Source: Owenia fusiformis (taxonomy: Eukaryota > Annelida > Polychaeta > Sabellida > Oweniidae). Taken from it: a stretch of DNA of 64,000 nucleotides. Where the stretch lies: assembly GCA_903813345.2 (NCBI GenBank), contig CAIIXF020000006.1, forward strand, positions 5,072,989 to 5,136,988. The letters run 5' to 3'. Below the pieces are notes generated by a model. The model was not told the origin of the DNA and did not search any database. It saw nothing but the letters and a program-made list of their open reading frames with translations. Of this stretch, positions 45,275-56,815 are shown one piece after another (positions within the stretch are counted from its first letter, which is position 1; each line of letters starts with the position of its first letter). The position numbers and the translations under genes were made by a program.

Positions 45275-46960
45275 TTAATTATGTACTGGATTAATTGCTG
45301 TATTATTGAAATACAGACTTGGGGGATATCCAAAGTGGTAAAGTTGTTGCTGCTGTTGCACTGTATTTGATAGTTGGGGTTGAAATTGTTGCTGTGCTGT
45401 TGCATAGTATATCCCCATAGATGGATTGTAACAGTTCTGGTTGATTGGAGTAGTAGCGTATGTGGTTGGAGTATTATATTGCATTTCAGTTGTTGGCTGT
45501 GTAAGGGCGGAATCTGCTGTGGATGGAAGTCCTTGTTGAGTCATAGTTTGGCTTGGTGTGGGTATAACTCGAGGCTGTTGCATTGTGGATCTGAATGTTC
45601 GCTTTTCTGGGGGTGGGTTTTGTGAGGGCTCGTGAATGTTGCTCAGTACTGCTTTAGGGGGTTCACTTAGTCGGGTCGACTGGTAATGAGTATCTTGTTT
45701 CTGGGGCGCATTGATTGAGCTTTCGATTGTCTTTTCCTGGTGATTGTGATTGTTGTATTGTTTATAACGATGATATCCTGGGTCAAGCCAGGATTTTATG
45801 TTTGCAGCTAGGGTTGTTACTCCTTTTTGGCTGAGGTGGGATTTGTCATAGAATAAGCTGTGGTCTGTCAGAAGGTTATCTTTGTCTGAGGCTTCTGATT
45901 GGTTGTCACTATATAGAAATTCTTTGTAGCAGTCCTTGTATTGAACATCATCATTTCGTGATGCAACATACTTCCACTGGGAGTTATGGTTGAGGATGAT
46001 TTTGTTGGCATCTGGATGGCGTGTTGGGATGATGGAAGTGATAATTACTTTTGCATTGAAGAATGTATTCTTGCAGGCATCGATCAGTCTTTGCATTGTG
46101 TTTGGGTCTGGTTCGTTCTTATTGAAGGAGTCTATCACACCAATTTGTACTATTAGAGTTTTGATGTTTTTTCTCTCCTCTTTATCAAATCGTGACAATA
46201 TATCAGCTAGTTCTTCCGTTGTTGCTCCTCCAAATGTATTTACAGCAACAGAGAGTCCTAGCCTTCTTGGGACTAGACTTTTAACTCGCTAGTCCCCTAT
46301 TATTAGTTCTGTAACTTGTTGTTGAATTCTAATATTTCGGGGAGTTTTTGATTGGACCTTGAACGAATGACTATGTGGACGAGTGTGAGTTTCATCTAAG
46401 AGGGGAGTAAATCTGTTTGAGGTGACAACTTGAATAGTATTTTCTACAGGTTTTTCCTGTGGTAAGTCTTTATTTAGTTTTTCGATTCTTTTCTCTTGAG
46501 TGTTTGTCTCACTATAAGATACTGCTTGATGTTTACCAGTAGACACATACTCCCCAATGCGTTTGATATCTGCTGTCAGCTGTGTTATTGATTGTAATGT
46601 TTTGTTGTTTTGAGTGTCTGAATTATGGCACAATTTTTGGGTAAGTCCTTTTAATTCTCTTACTTCCTTTTGCAGCTCTTTTTGTTTGTATTTTGATTGA
46701 TTCAGCCAGCTGTACAGAATTCGCTTGCTGAATTTTTGTGAGTTTAAGTATATTAGTGTTTAGAAGTTTGATTTGGTTGACTGTCTGTCTATCTTTGTCA
46801 CGGACCTCTTCCTCGATAGTGTTGATTCTTTCACAAAGGGTTGTGATTGAGGTGTCTTCTCTTTCTATACCGTCGCTATATTCTTTATGTAGTGACTTTC
46901 GAATGGAGGTAGCCTTTTTCTTTAACTCCCTCATGCCTGACTTAGGACTATTAGGGCTAT
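45275..46960 (-). pseudogene. LINE ORF1: coiled coil plus SGNH-hydrolase domain
   Basis: The N-terminal part (46934-46623) is rich in Lys/Glu heptads (coiled coil, NTIEEEVRDKDRQTVNQI). After a frameshift a second frame leads into TELIIGD, where the next codon, expected to be the catalytic Ser of the GDS motif, is TAG (46289-46291). The frame continues as GLSVAVNTFGGATTEEL, then LIVQIGVIDSF (block III, where the usual Asn of GxND is Ile) and YDKSHLSQKG (block V DxxH intact). The last ~150 residues are Gln/Asn/Pro-rich. ORF1 proteins of this kind bind LINE RNA, and the esterase role is uncertain. At least one frameshift and the serine-codon stop make it non-functional. Confidence 0.85.
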
Positions 46961-47060
46961 TATTTGCCTCATTATCGCTGGTTAACAGCTGTTGACCTTG
47001 GTTTTGGAGTGGGTTTGAGTATGACCCATGTCTACTACTGTTTTGAGTTCTGTGATGTCA

Positions 47061-47253
47061 TCGTCTGCTTCAAGATTATGAGTACTTGTCCAGTGTTTCT
47101 GATACATTCACTTTTTCTGATTTTATGTTTTTAGTTGTACATGTACTTAGGTTTCTTAAAAATACTATTTCAAAAGTCATTCATGATTTTAGTCCATGGT
47201 GGGTGATAATAGATGAAATTGATGATTTTAGTCCATGGTGGGTGATAATAGTA
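47061..47253. repeat. Short direct repeat, TGATTTTAGTCCATGGTGGG
   Basis: TGATTTTAGTCCATGGTGGG followed by TGATAATAG occurs twice in tandem (47186, 47221). A third GTGATAATAGGTGAAATT follows the MITE, so the MITE interrupts a small tandem repeat. Confidence 0.7.
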
Positions 47254-47528
47254 GTTCAACAAGTTAAACCTAGTCTGGGCCTTATTTCTCATCTGACATA
47301 TCTTGTGGCCCGCCCTAGGTTTAACGTCCGTGCCTATTCGGCCCTTGATGCAAAAATTTTAATGGTGGCCTATGGTAGCGCATGGAATTCTATGCGCGTT
47401 CAATTCATAACTGGTAGTGAGAATTTGCATCAAATGAAGGCATAGCACGGAAGTTAAACCCAACCACGGTAACAAGAACATTCAGATTAATAAATGAAAG
47501 CCGTGGTATTGGGTTTAACTTGTTGAAC
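47254..47528. mobile_element. 275-bp MITE, GTTCAACAAGTTAAACC ends
   Basis: The perfect 17-base ends GTTCAACAAGTTAAACC and GGTTTAACTTGTTGAAC are flanked by TA (47252-47253, 47529-47530). Additional internal copies of the end motif (TAGGTTTAACGTCCGTGC, GCACGGAAGTTAAACCC) make further small inverted repeats. No coding capacity. Confidence 0.8.
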
Positions 47529-47734
47529 TAGTGATAATAGGTGAAATTAAAATTAGAGGTCCATTTTCTGTGCCTTATTCATTAAATAGTATTTTGAATA
47601 TAGGTTCCTCTGATTCACTATTTATTTATATAATTCTATACTTGATTTATTGAAAAATCACTTTTACTTTCATGTATGAATTGACAATTTAACAGAAAAA
47701 AATCTCCACATGGGAAAATTCAGTTCAATTGTTT

Positions 47735-47950
47735 TGTGGGGGATGTGAAGGGTGGCCAACTCTCCTAGAAAATTTTTCAAATTTTAATATGCTTTTTTGT
47801 GCTTTCTAGGCACTTTCAAAGTATATGACTCAACAAAAAATATGAAAAATTGAATTTGGGGGGAGGGGGCGGTTTAAAGGGGGGGGGGGGGGTGCCAGAG
47901 AGCGAAGTGGGTTGGGGATGCCAGAGGGTGAGTAAGTGTCAGTCTCCAAG
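47735..47950. repeat. Dispersed repeat right of the LINE
   Basis: TGTGAAGGGTGGCCAACTCT, TTGTGCTTTCTAGGCACTTT and CAAAGTATATGACTCAAC match 43022-43150 in the same orientation. It ends with a G14 run and GGGGATGCCAGAGGGTGAG. Confidence 0.7.
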
Positions 47951-47974
47951 AATCATTGACTACCCTTACGGAAA

Positions 47975-48290
47975 ATAAAAGCTGTGACAGCACTGTGACA
48001 GTGCTCTGACAGCGCTCTGACAGCGCTGTTGCAGCGCTGTGACAGCATATAGGCTTAAACTGATGGCTGGATCAATTTCAGCAACATTGCTCTCACATCC
48101 ATACGCTGCGAGAATGCTGTGAGAGCGCTGTCACAGCATTCTATTTCCATCCATCGCTGCGAGAGGGATGTGACAGTAATTAAGTGGGCCAAAGTGGCTG
48201 GATCAATTACAGAAACATGCTTTCTAAGCCAGAGTTTGTGGCAGCGCTCTGACAGCGCTCTCACAGCCCTCTCACAGCAGGAAGTACCAA
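47975..48290. repeat. Hairpin-rich repeat of GCTGTGACAGC/GCGCTCTGACAG
   Basis: Runs of the self-complementary 11-mer GCTGTGACAGC, with CGCTCTGACAG and CGCTGTCACAG variants, occupy both ends in inverted arrangement (47980-48045 and 48235-48285) and the middle (48105-48140). Two longer phrases, GGCTGGATCAATTTCAGCAA and GGCTGGATCAATTACAGAAA, are direct repeats. Many alternative hairpins are possible. Confidence 0.8.
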
Positions 48291-48299
48291 TGCATTGTG

Positions 48300-50150
48300 G
48301 GTTAAAAAATTCAAACTAAAAATCAGTTAGAGCAGGAAGTTTGTAGGAGGAAAAAGCAAAGGAATTATGCTGAAATGGCCATCATATCTTTACTGATTTA
48401 TAAAGCACATGTAAGATATTGTACTACTGCTTATTGATAGATACCTTTAGAATGTTCTAGTGATCTAAGGAAAGGATCAAATGATATGAATTTTGTGCAA
48501 GTTAGTACTGGTTAAACTAGAAGACTGAAATATCAATGAATAGCCCATATAGTACATCATAAAGGATAAAATTGATACAATTGGGGCAATTTGCATGTAC
48601 ATGTACAATAACATCTTTTCACATTGTTCATTTGTGAGCTATAGATCTGAAAACTTTAATCACATATATATCATTTTAATCAAATAGGCTATATTTAGAT
48701 GGTTTGCATACCAACATTACCTGAGCATATATATCCAGTCAGTAAAGTTAAAGTCAAATAGAGGTTACAGAATATAGACCTTTCAATATGGCAAACATCA
48801 GCGATTCTGATTTCCGGGTTCTGGCTAATGGCTATATAAATCAGCGATAGGGTGTCATTTGACTGAAGACAATTTAAAGATGGGAAAGGTGTCCTAGTAT
48901 GCCAGTAAGAGCAGATATGGGGACTTCAGACAAGAACTATAAAAGGCACAGAGAATCAACTAAAAATGTGAGTTCTGGAATGAAGACCCGTTGTCATTGA
49001 CTGAGGATTCCAGTTATCTTATTACTCAGTTTGAATCGACTCGGAAAAACTATTAAGATAGAGGTTTTCTGCAAAGTTATCAAATTTGGAAAATACGGAT
49101 CTGGTTTTCGAGTGATTTAACAAGCATTAAGATACAAGACTTGGCGCTATCTCTTATCATGCAGACTTGCAATAAATTGGCCACGCAAAACGCAAAATCA
49201 GATCGTCAAATAAATCCCTTCGTTTTTAAATGTATGCTTCATATCTTCATCCGAAACTTTAGGATTCAATAGAGATAAGTTATAACTTGTACAGGAAGAA
49301 ATGGCAGATCCTACCTTAATTTAGAATCGCTGATTTCTCTGGACAAATTCTGAGAAGAAATTGTTCAACTTCGCGATCAGCTCAGACTACATGCCGTGTA
49401 CATGTCACTCTGAACTCGCTTGATAAAATACGGCATCTTGATTGGTTACTACTCGTGTTGTCATGACGTGAAAGGCAGTAAACAATGAACATGTTAATGA
49501 ACTGCCATATATGGAACATTTGTCTCTCTGATTGATTAACTATACACGGCTCCTGAATGAATATAGTAGTCGTAGTTAATGAATTCATTGATATCTATAG
49601 AAAGTGGGCATGACCAGCTTTATTTTGACATCAAATTCAACATGTTTCAAATTAAAATGCCCTCGCAAGACGAGGTTGAAATATCGCAATTTGATGGTGA
49701 TATGGTCTACGATAGATCAAAATTGACTGCCCCGCGTCATGTGTCATGTGACCCTATATTTGTTGAAAAATGAAAGTGATAGTGACAATTTATAATCTTA
49801 AGTTAATACCAATATTTCAAACACATATCTATTTTTTCATTGCATATTTATTTCTTCATTATATATACATTTGTTTTATACTTCATTGATTTATTTTGGC
49901 GATACCTTTGCTATTAGATCTTTAAGGTAAGATAGGTCATGGAATTAGTTCATTTGGGCCTTTTCTCCCATGAAAGCTATGACCTAAATATGAGGTGGAA
50001 AATGGCCCATGCCATAGACTGATAGACGACCATTAGTTTTTCTCATCTGAGCAGACTCTTTGATAATTATTAGATATCTGTGCCATTGTCTAAATTATGC
50101 TGTCAAATTGTCTGGTTCAATAAACGGTTGAAGTGATATATTTAACATAA
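48300..50150. other. No recognisable feature
   Basis: AT-rich and apparently unique. Short open frames near 49382-49773 show no motif. There is no repeat relationship that I could see within the window. Confidence 0.4.
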
Positions 50151-50189
50151 ATTAGTATTTTGAGAATAATGCTATGTATTTGTACACAC

Positions 50190-50535
50190 AGTACTGTCAA
50201 CCCCCAAAGATTTTCTCGCGGGACAGATTTTTTAGACTCAGTGCCAAAAATTCGCGGGATTTTGCGGGACATCCGCCTAAATTCGCGGGATTTTGCGGGA
50301 CATTTAAGGAATTTGCGTGATTGCGCTAATAGGTCGAATTTCGATCAAATTCGCGGGATTTCGCGGAACCATTCGAGGGACAAACACGCTAATTGTGGGA
50401 CAGTTAACAGGGTAACCACCAAAGACTTCATAGAGGGGCAATCTTTTTTAGACAAAGTGCCCTAAATTTGCAGGATTGGCGAAACATCCACCTAAATTTG
50501 CGGGATGTCGCAGGACATTCAAGGGATTTGCATGA
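50190..50535. repeat. AATTCGCGGGATTTTGCGGG repeats
   Basis: AATTCGCGGGATTTTGCGGG followed by ACAT occurs repeatedly with spacing near 40 bases (50250, 50280, 50350), then decays (TTGCAGGATTGGCGAAACA). A related block is at 62420-62560, where ATTTTGATCAAATTCTCGGG parallels ATTTCGATCAAATTCGCGGG. An in-frame Arg-rich peptide (50160-50465) is only a translation of the repeat. Confidence 0.75.
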
Positions 50536-50654
50536 TTGGGGCTTAATGTAAAAGAACTCAAATCAAACTTTCAGATACTGATTTATCAAATATAATGCAC
50601 TTAACTTAAGTAAACGTCAACACAATTCCACACAATACACATAGAAATATTATT

Positions 50655-51000
50655 AAAGGGGCAACAAGGCCTGTAGAGAGAAAAATCAAATTCTTTTACT
50701 TTTTCATAGCTATCAAGGCAACATTTGGCTTAACATATTCTTTGACATACCTATTTTCTTAAAATGTATGAATAAACTATCAATTTCAGCATTAAGAAGT
50801 GTAAATTCAGTTCAAAGCTTCTATAATAGCCCAGTCAAACTAATGAGAAAAATAGCTTAACCCAAAACAAATTGCAATAGAAATCAAAATAGGTTAGTTA
50901 TTTACATTTATTAACCTTGAAATACATACTAAAAATCTACCAAAATCGAAATAGTGGAACAATGTTAAAATTTGAATCGAAGATACCCCCTACCCCACCC
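50655..51000 (+). repeat. Dispersed repeat D joined to a second repeat
   Basis: 50655-50830 matches D (AAAGGGGCAACAAGGCCTGT, TTCAAAGCTTCTATAA). From AGCCCAGTCAAAC (50830) to about 51000 it is the inverse of 54540-54715 (CCCAAAACAAATTGCAATAG, CATACTAAAAATCTACCAAA). At 54715 the same D segment adjoins it in the other relative order. Confidence 0.6.
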
Positions 51001-51729
51001 CCTTCAATTCATAAGTGCAGGACTAAAAAACATATTTCTTAAAGTTGAGGTCTTATTTTTACATAATTTAGCTTGACCACAATTGGATATTGTTTTTCCG
51101 AGATAATAATATTAATTTAACCAAGAAAAAGTTCATTTGTCTTCTTTTTAACCCTTACAAACCCAGAAAATATTGAAAAAATCTCTCAAATTTCGCATAT
51201 AATAATTTGAATATGTGTTTTTATCATGATAGGACCTTCTAGAAAATGTCCTATAATTTATAACGAAGGACCAACAATACATTTATTATTCCTTTGTAAT
51301 ATTGAAATGATAGGTTTATTGAATTTTGAGAAATAAACTTTTTGATACCGTATGGTTAGGCTACTAGAATGTAGGTCGGAAAATGAAATTTGTACAAATG
51401 AGAGGAAAGGGCACAAATAAGGTACCGTTGTAAAACTAATGACCCAATCTTTTCAAATCCACTTGTTTCCCAGTCTCAAATTTGTTACCAATAATGTCAA
51501 ATGCCAGTTTCCATAGCAACCATTTGAATATTGTTAATAGATGTAATACGATATTAGGCAAATTCCACTCATTATTCCTCGACTCAAATTCATATTTGTA
51601 TCATAATGAAGCAATAAATATGCAATTAGCCCATATGCAAATTAGCTCGTTTGCTAATTTATTATGGCATCATATGATGTGTATTTTATCGTACCTAAAA
51701 AGGTACGATACTGTTGTCTGCTATGCGGA
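51001..51729. other. No recognisable feature
   Basis: AT-rich. A perfect palindrome-like GTACCTAAAAAGGTAC at 51691 is the only notable small signal. No gene. Confidence 0.4.
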
Positions 51730-52100
51730 TGGCAAATGTTACATGGAAAGAAGTTCTAGAGCTGATTCACTTTTCGGTGGCCATCTTGCATTCTGGCGGC
51801 CATCTTGGAAGTTTTTAGATAAATCTTGCCATCACAATTCCCAAATTTTTCACATGTTACATGGTAAGAAGTTCTAGATCTAAAAATCTTTTCAGAAGCC
51901 ATCTTGCATTCTTGTCCCCTTTCAGTGGCCATCTTGCATTGTGGCGGCCATTTTGGAAGTTTTTGGATTAATTTTGTCATTGGCATTCCATGGAAACCAC
52001 TTAATGGATTAACTTCAAAACTTTACACATGTTACATGGTAAGATGTTCTACAGCTGATAGACATTTTGGTGGTCATCTTGCTTTTTGGGTAAACAAGCC
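51730..52100 (+). repeat. Tandem repeat with GGCGGCCATCTTGGAAGTTT
   Basis: Three units of about 110-160 bases, each with TTACATGGTAAGAAGTTCTA, a GCCATCTTGCATT phrase and a GGCGGCCATCTTGGAAGTTT phrase (missing from the last). The ATGGCGGCCAT theme echoes the 43560-44325 array, but the unit is different. The 131-codon frame starting at 51482 runs into it and is not credible. Confidence 0.75.
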
Positions 52101-52205
52101 CACACTGCTATGTATTAGGTACAATATTGTTAACCCTGTGCCTTGTTCTACATTGTACTAATATATTTAGACACAATGTCGATTGGCATTGTAAAAGTTA
52201 ATATT

Positions 52206-52951
52206 GTCACGCGGTAAACACGATACAAATATATGTCATATTCCGCAACGAATATGGCATATCTACTTGCGGTGTATGCCAGATTCACCCGCGGTATATG
52301 GCATACACACTAACCAATGAGAACTTTAAATGGAAACAATCAAATCGATGCATTCTGTCGTTTTCATCTGCTGTATATTAGTGTTGTCGCGATTAATCGA
52401 TACATCGCGATATACATCGCCAAAGCTGATTCTGGCGATGCATCGATGTCTGAAAAAAACATCGATGTTTTAAAAAAATTCATTTGCTAAAAATCACCTT
52501 TTCTTATCGTATTTTGACGCAAATCGCTTAACTTTCTCATGTCTTATTTCATCTCCCAATGTTTTCTGATATTATTTCGCCTTAAAACTGTTTTAGCTAG
52601 TCGAAATGAACCATTAATTTAAAGAAAATTACTTTACTTTCATTTCACCGTACTAGAATTTCCCGGATGAACCAGCGTTCTGTATTTTAGTGCATTAGCG
52701 TTCGGTATTTCAGTGCACTTTTCTCGGACTTTTTCTCGATGTACATCGCGATGTGCATCGATGTTTACGACTGAAAATTGCCGATGCATCGATGTACGAT
52801 TATGGCACATCGCGACAACACTACTGTATATGGCATATTCGGCAGTTGAGTGTATCGCATATTCACAGCGGAATATGCCATACTCACCATTGGAATATGC
52901 CATATACTGCAAATATCGCCAACCATGAATATATGCCATATTCCGCATAAC
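52206..52951. mobile_element. Foldback element C, GTCACGCGG/CCGCATAAC ends
   Basis: The left end GTCACGCGGTAAACACGATA is followed by CATATTCCGC, GAATATGGCATATCTA and CGCGGTATATGGCATAC. The right end has inverted phrases, GGAATATGCCATATAC and TATGCCATATTCCGC. Numerous TATGCCATATTC palindromes make it a foldback element. A hAT-type MITE is inserted in its middle. A related pair is at 59141-59857. Confidence 0.7.
52379..52823. mobile_element. hAT-type MITE with 8-bp target duplication
   Basis: The ends are TAGTGTTGTCGCGA and TCGCGACAACACTA. It is flanked by CTGTATAT on both sides (52371-52378, 52824-52831), an exact 8-bp duplication as expected of hAT elements. Subterminal regions are packed with CGATGTACATCGCGATG and ATCGATG palindromes. 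The centre is AT-rich, with no transposase. Confidence 0.92.
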
Positions 52952-52984
52952 AACTATAAGAGTATGACTGGAATATGTAAGCAC

Positions 52985-53919
52985 TAGTGCTTAAGGGTAA
53001 GGACCAAAACTTGTTCAGAACAAAGTAAAAAAATTAAGTATACATCAGTCACAAGAAAAAGCAAACCCAAATCGAATGGATCACCAGTGAAATTCAGACT
53101 AAATACAATTAAATTTACTGAAAGCTACTTGAATTCACAATTTTGACACTGAAAAGCCAAGGTCATATTTTTGCGATTCTGACACTACACTTTCATAATA
53201 TTCTTCGAGGTTCGATGTACTGTGTTATAAGCAGAGGGTTCTGTTTCAATAGTTTTTATAATATATATCTGTTAGTATGATTATGTGTATAATCCTGCAT
53301 GTCAGAGTGCATAATCCATATTTACTCTTTAAACATCTTTAATGTAAGTCTGTATCTTTAAGAACTTGATTTAAGAAAACAAAAGATCTGATTGGTGAAT
53401 AAGAATGCTGGAGCCTAAATATAGCTCAGGCTGATTGAATATATAGATGGTAAAATAAAAATACGGGGAGTTTTTGGTTGGTGATCTTGGGGAGCTGGGG
53501 CCTCCAGGGCCTCAGGCCCCTAGTGGGTTGTTGAAAGAAATAAGACAAGAAGAAATATATATGACTTACAAAAAGACGTTTTGTATCTGTTGTAATATAA
53601 TCAACACAACTATTGAATAAATAACATACTGGTAGCCAAGAATATGCTAATAGCCTTAGCCTCATGCAGTCAGAGGGTATCTTAACCTACTTTTGAGATT
53701 TGTATGGAAAATAGGTCAGAACAAAAAGTTCTAAATGAATGCAATGTTTTAGGTGTCAAAATACTGCAAAATTTCTGAAATCTGACTTTGAGTTAAGATT
53801 CTTTGATGTTTTGAAATCTCAAAAAGTCGACTTGATGATATCCTCATGTTAAGTCAATGGTGCGAACTTGATCAGCAACCCACTAAGCTTCTTAATCAGC
53901 TACTTACACAGCTACCTAT
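52985..53919. other. No recognisable feature
   Basis: Apparently unique AT-rich sequence. CTGGGGCCTCCAGGGCCTCAG (53496-53516) is a small G/C-rich palindromic patch. No gene. Confidence 0.4.
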
Positions 53920-54240
53920 ATCATATTTATAGTGTATATATTATTAATAAGATTTCATTTTCAAGTCCATAAGTGTTATTGGTCTCAATTCTCCCAGTAA
54001 TTTAAAAATAAGTGAAACAAATGAAGGCCTATCCCTATTTTTCAATTTGTTTTAAAAAATTATGACTTTAAATATATTTATATTATATTTAAGGCATACA
54101 TTATATATATATGATTTTATTATAAAGTCCTTAGGGGTTAATGATCTAAATTCTCCCAGTGATTTAAGAATAAGTGAAGCGAATGAAGGCCTACCCCTAA
54201 TCTAAATTTTTTTTTTCGAAAGTTATGATTTTTTTCTCAA
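53920..54240 (+). repeat. Two-copy tandem repeat, ~157 bp
   Basis: AATTCTCCCAGTAATTTAAA, AATAAGTGAAACAAATGAAG and GCCTATCCCTA recur as AATTCTCCCAGTGATTTAAG, AATAAGTGAAGCGAATGAAG and GCCTACCCCTA. The two diverged units are in direct orientation. Confidence 0.75.
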
Positions 54241-54539
54241 CAACTAATGAATGCAAAATTCTCTTGCTTTGTATATGTATGGATTACATAACAAGGTAAA
54301 ACTGGGATTTTTTTTATACATGATTGAGTCGCTTTTTTGGAATATAATGGCGTTCACATAAAATTACTGTGCGCATTTAATGCAAAATTTCAGATGAATA
54401 AGGGTTAAAAATATTCTTATTCACTCTGAATACCAAAGTTAAAGAGATACACAGATTGGGATACCTTATTACAAGCAAGAAATTGTAAAATTACTTGAAA
54501 AAAATTGCAGGCATTTGAAAAATAATTTTTTCCTTAGGG

Positions 54540-54915
54540 GGGTCTGTTTTTCAAGGGGAGGGGGTACCAAAAATGATTTTTTTACATGTTCCACTGAATA
54601 GATTTTGGTAGATTTTTAGTATGTCATTTCATATGTTGATATAAATTGAAAAAACAACATTTTATTACTATTGCAATTAGTTTTGGGTCAAACGTTACTT
54701 TGACTGGACTATAAAGGGAGTCCCACTTATAGATTTTTAAGATGCACCATTTTGAGGAATATCGGCTGAAATACCGTAATGTTCATCCAGGGGGTTTCTT
54801 TGGAACTAATAAAAGTATATGTTAGTCTTCAAGAAATAGCCAGACTTCAATACATTTTGACACTGTTCCATGATCGTTGAATGGCCCCTCTGCACTCATT
54901 GTTGTACCTTTAAAC
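54540..54915. repeat. Composite of dispersed repeat D and its neighbour
   Basis: 54540-54715 is the inverse of 50830-51000. 54715-54915 matches repeat D (GGGAGTCCCACTTATAGATT, GTTGTACCTTTAA) and the inverse of 28965-29070 (CAGGGGGTTTCTTTG). The two repeat units are juxtaposed differently here than at 50830, so one was inserted in, or rearranged with, the other. Confidence 0.6.
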
Positions 54916-56017
54916 TATCAAGGAACCACACTTGTGAGTACCGTAATCCAACACGAAATTCAAAAATTCTGAACAATACTTTGCACTTATGGCATTCGTG
55001 ACCAACTATGAAACATTTACCCCCCATTGTGTTATATATTAAAATGTACCTTTTCATATAGGGGTCCGATAGGGGTCAACCCAGTTGTCCGTCCGAAACC
55101 CAATTCTCCGAATCCGAGCAGTTTTCCGAAACCCAGTTGTTCGAAAATAAGGGGATCTTATCTTAAAAATACAATTTCTTTAAGCGAATCTTGTCACAAC
55201 CTCTGCGAGTCACGACAACATAACATTGGAATCACGTTGACATCATTGCAAAATTAGGCTAAATATGCTAAGTCAATACGTTAATTGTTTAATGTTTAGC
55301 CTACAAAAGTTCATGGGTAACTTGAGAACTAGAAAATACAACCAAATACTTTTCGAACGTACAATAGCAATATTTCTCACCTAACGTCTTCATAGTTTTA
55401 GGAACGTATTTGAAACGCATGATAGCGAAATATATCAAGATACTATATCTGCCTAATGTAGTTATGTAGTGTTCACAAAGTTTTGAAACATATTTTATCC
55501 AGATCCTTCAGAAATTAACTTATCCAATAAATTACTTTACTAGTTCTAGTACCTTGCATGACTCGTTCATAAAATTCTTTAATTCTACCTCGTTCCTAAT
55601 ACGTCCTCAGACAGACAAGAAATCGAAGTCACACTCGTTGTTTGCGTGACAGAACAATATGCCACGCAAAATACTAATACGCACTTTCTCTGATTATTGT
55701 CAAGCAAATACAGTTTAGGAAACGAAGGCCGAAAAATAAATCCCAAGTGATTAGGTTTAGAATGTTTTGTTCTTTTTCGATTTGATAAGAGACAGAGACT
55801 AAGAAATTGAATGCGACGAAATATTTTGACAACGTAATATTGTATACTGTTTTTTTTATTTTTAAAGTTCTATGCGTTAACTTATTTTATCTGTTTCAAA
55901 ATGTTTCATTTTATTTTGCCTACAAAAAAAGAGATTGAAGAAGTTAAGATAAACTGTTCGGTAATATATATTGTGTTTTAATAACCGGTTTTAGGATCAC
56001 AATATAAAATAAATAGT
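54916..56017. other. No supported gene
   Basis: A small GTCCGAAACCCA/CCGAATCCGAGCA/CCGAAACCCAGTTGT repeat sits at 55075-55145. Otherwise AT-rich unique sequence without recognisable genes. Confidence 0.45.
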
Positions 56018-56815
56018 ATGCGCCAAATCGCTTCCAAAGTGGCTTAGTTAGTCTAAACCGATGTTGAGGTAGATTACTAAGAAGCGGCCCAAATGCATTA
56101 TAGTTTGGTTCATTGACTATTCGTTTTCACTTGTCTGCAGTCAAAAAGGTGACACGAAAGGGCTAAACGGCTTGCCCCAAGGTGCAACCGTCAAAAAGAT
56201 GAGCTTGAAAAAAATCATTTTTTCAAATAATAGCAGCGAGGATATAAAATAGGAGGCAAATTTGATATTGATATGTATGATAGTCCATTTAGGTGTGGTC
56301 TTTTTTATTAAAAACAATAACGGTGAAGAATTATATATTTCTGACCTTAAAACGCCATTTTAATGCAAAAGTCACCTTTGTTAATAATAATATTCCTATT
56401 TTACCTATTCAATGTTTTATAAGTATTACACTTACCATTATATTAGTTTTTGGCAAAGTAAATAATTATAGGGCTCACACAAGGATCAACTTTATTTACA
56501 ACTTTTTCATATCTAGTGATGTTTTGTAAAAATACTACGTTTAACACAATTCTATGTGTTAAATATTAAACAAAATAATGATAATGTATTTGTTTTGTTG
56601 TTTCAACTGAAAAATCACAATTCATTGCTCTTGCTCTTAGAGCGGCAGGGCATATACCAGTATGAAAAATCGTCAATACAGTTGATCCTTGTGTGACCCC
56701 TACAATAATTTACTTTGCCTAAAACTAATATAACGATTATTCGGATATATAAAAATCATTTCATAGGTAAAATAGTAATAAAATGATTGACTTTTGAATA
56801 AAAAGGCATTATAGT
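56018..56815. repeat. Left arm of 6-kb inverted repeat
   Basis: Reverse complement of 61384-62140. Examples are GGTTCATTGACTATTCGTTT and GACACGAAAGGGCTAAACGG followed by CTTGCCCC. Within the arm, AGGATCAACTTTATTTACAA and TTGATCCTTGTGTGACC form a smaller inner inverted repeat, with GAGCGGCAGGGCATATACCA near its axis. The 78-codon frame at 56293 mirrors one at 61647-61898. Sharing by duplication is enough to explain both. Confidence 0.85.

Larger units (their letters stand above)
43192..47060 (-). mobile_element. Decayed non-LTR retrotransposon (LINE) with SGNH ORF1
   Basis: On the minus strand, in order: coiled-coil and SGNH-esterase ORF1 (about 46960-45275), the start of an APE-type endonuclease (45224-44800), a reverse transcriptase fragment with VKQGDSISPILFN (about 44530-44360), then, beyond a 1-kb insertion, the RT catalytic box YADDLVIFS (about 43364-43192). 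Esterase-bearing ORF1 proteins are known from the CR1/L2 group of LINEs. Most of the EN-RT joining region and everything after the YADD box are missing. Frameshifts and stops mark it as dead. Confidence 0.85.

Noticed and set aside
47254-47528. Coding frame across the TA-flanked MITE
   Set aside because: The 119-codon frame at 47086-47445 crosses a tandem repeat and the MITE border, so it cannot be an old gene.
51482-51877. 131-codon frame
   Set aside because: Runs into the GGCGGCCATCTTGG tandem repeat. Composition and lack of motifs argue against a gene.
56293-56529. 78-codon frame shared with 61647-61898
   Set aside because: It is a consequence of the inverted arms. No family similarity and no constraint by codon position that I could see.
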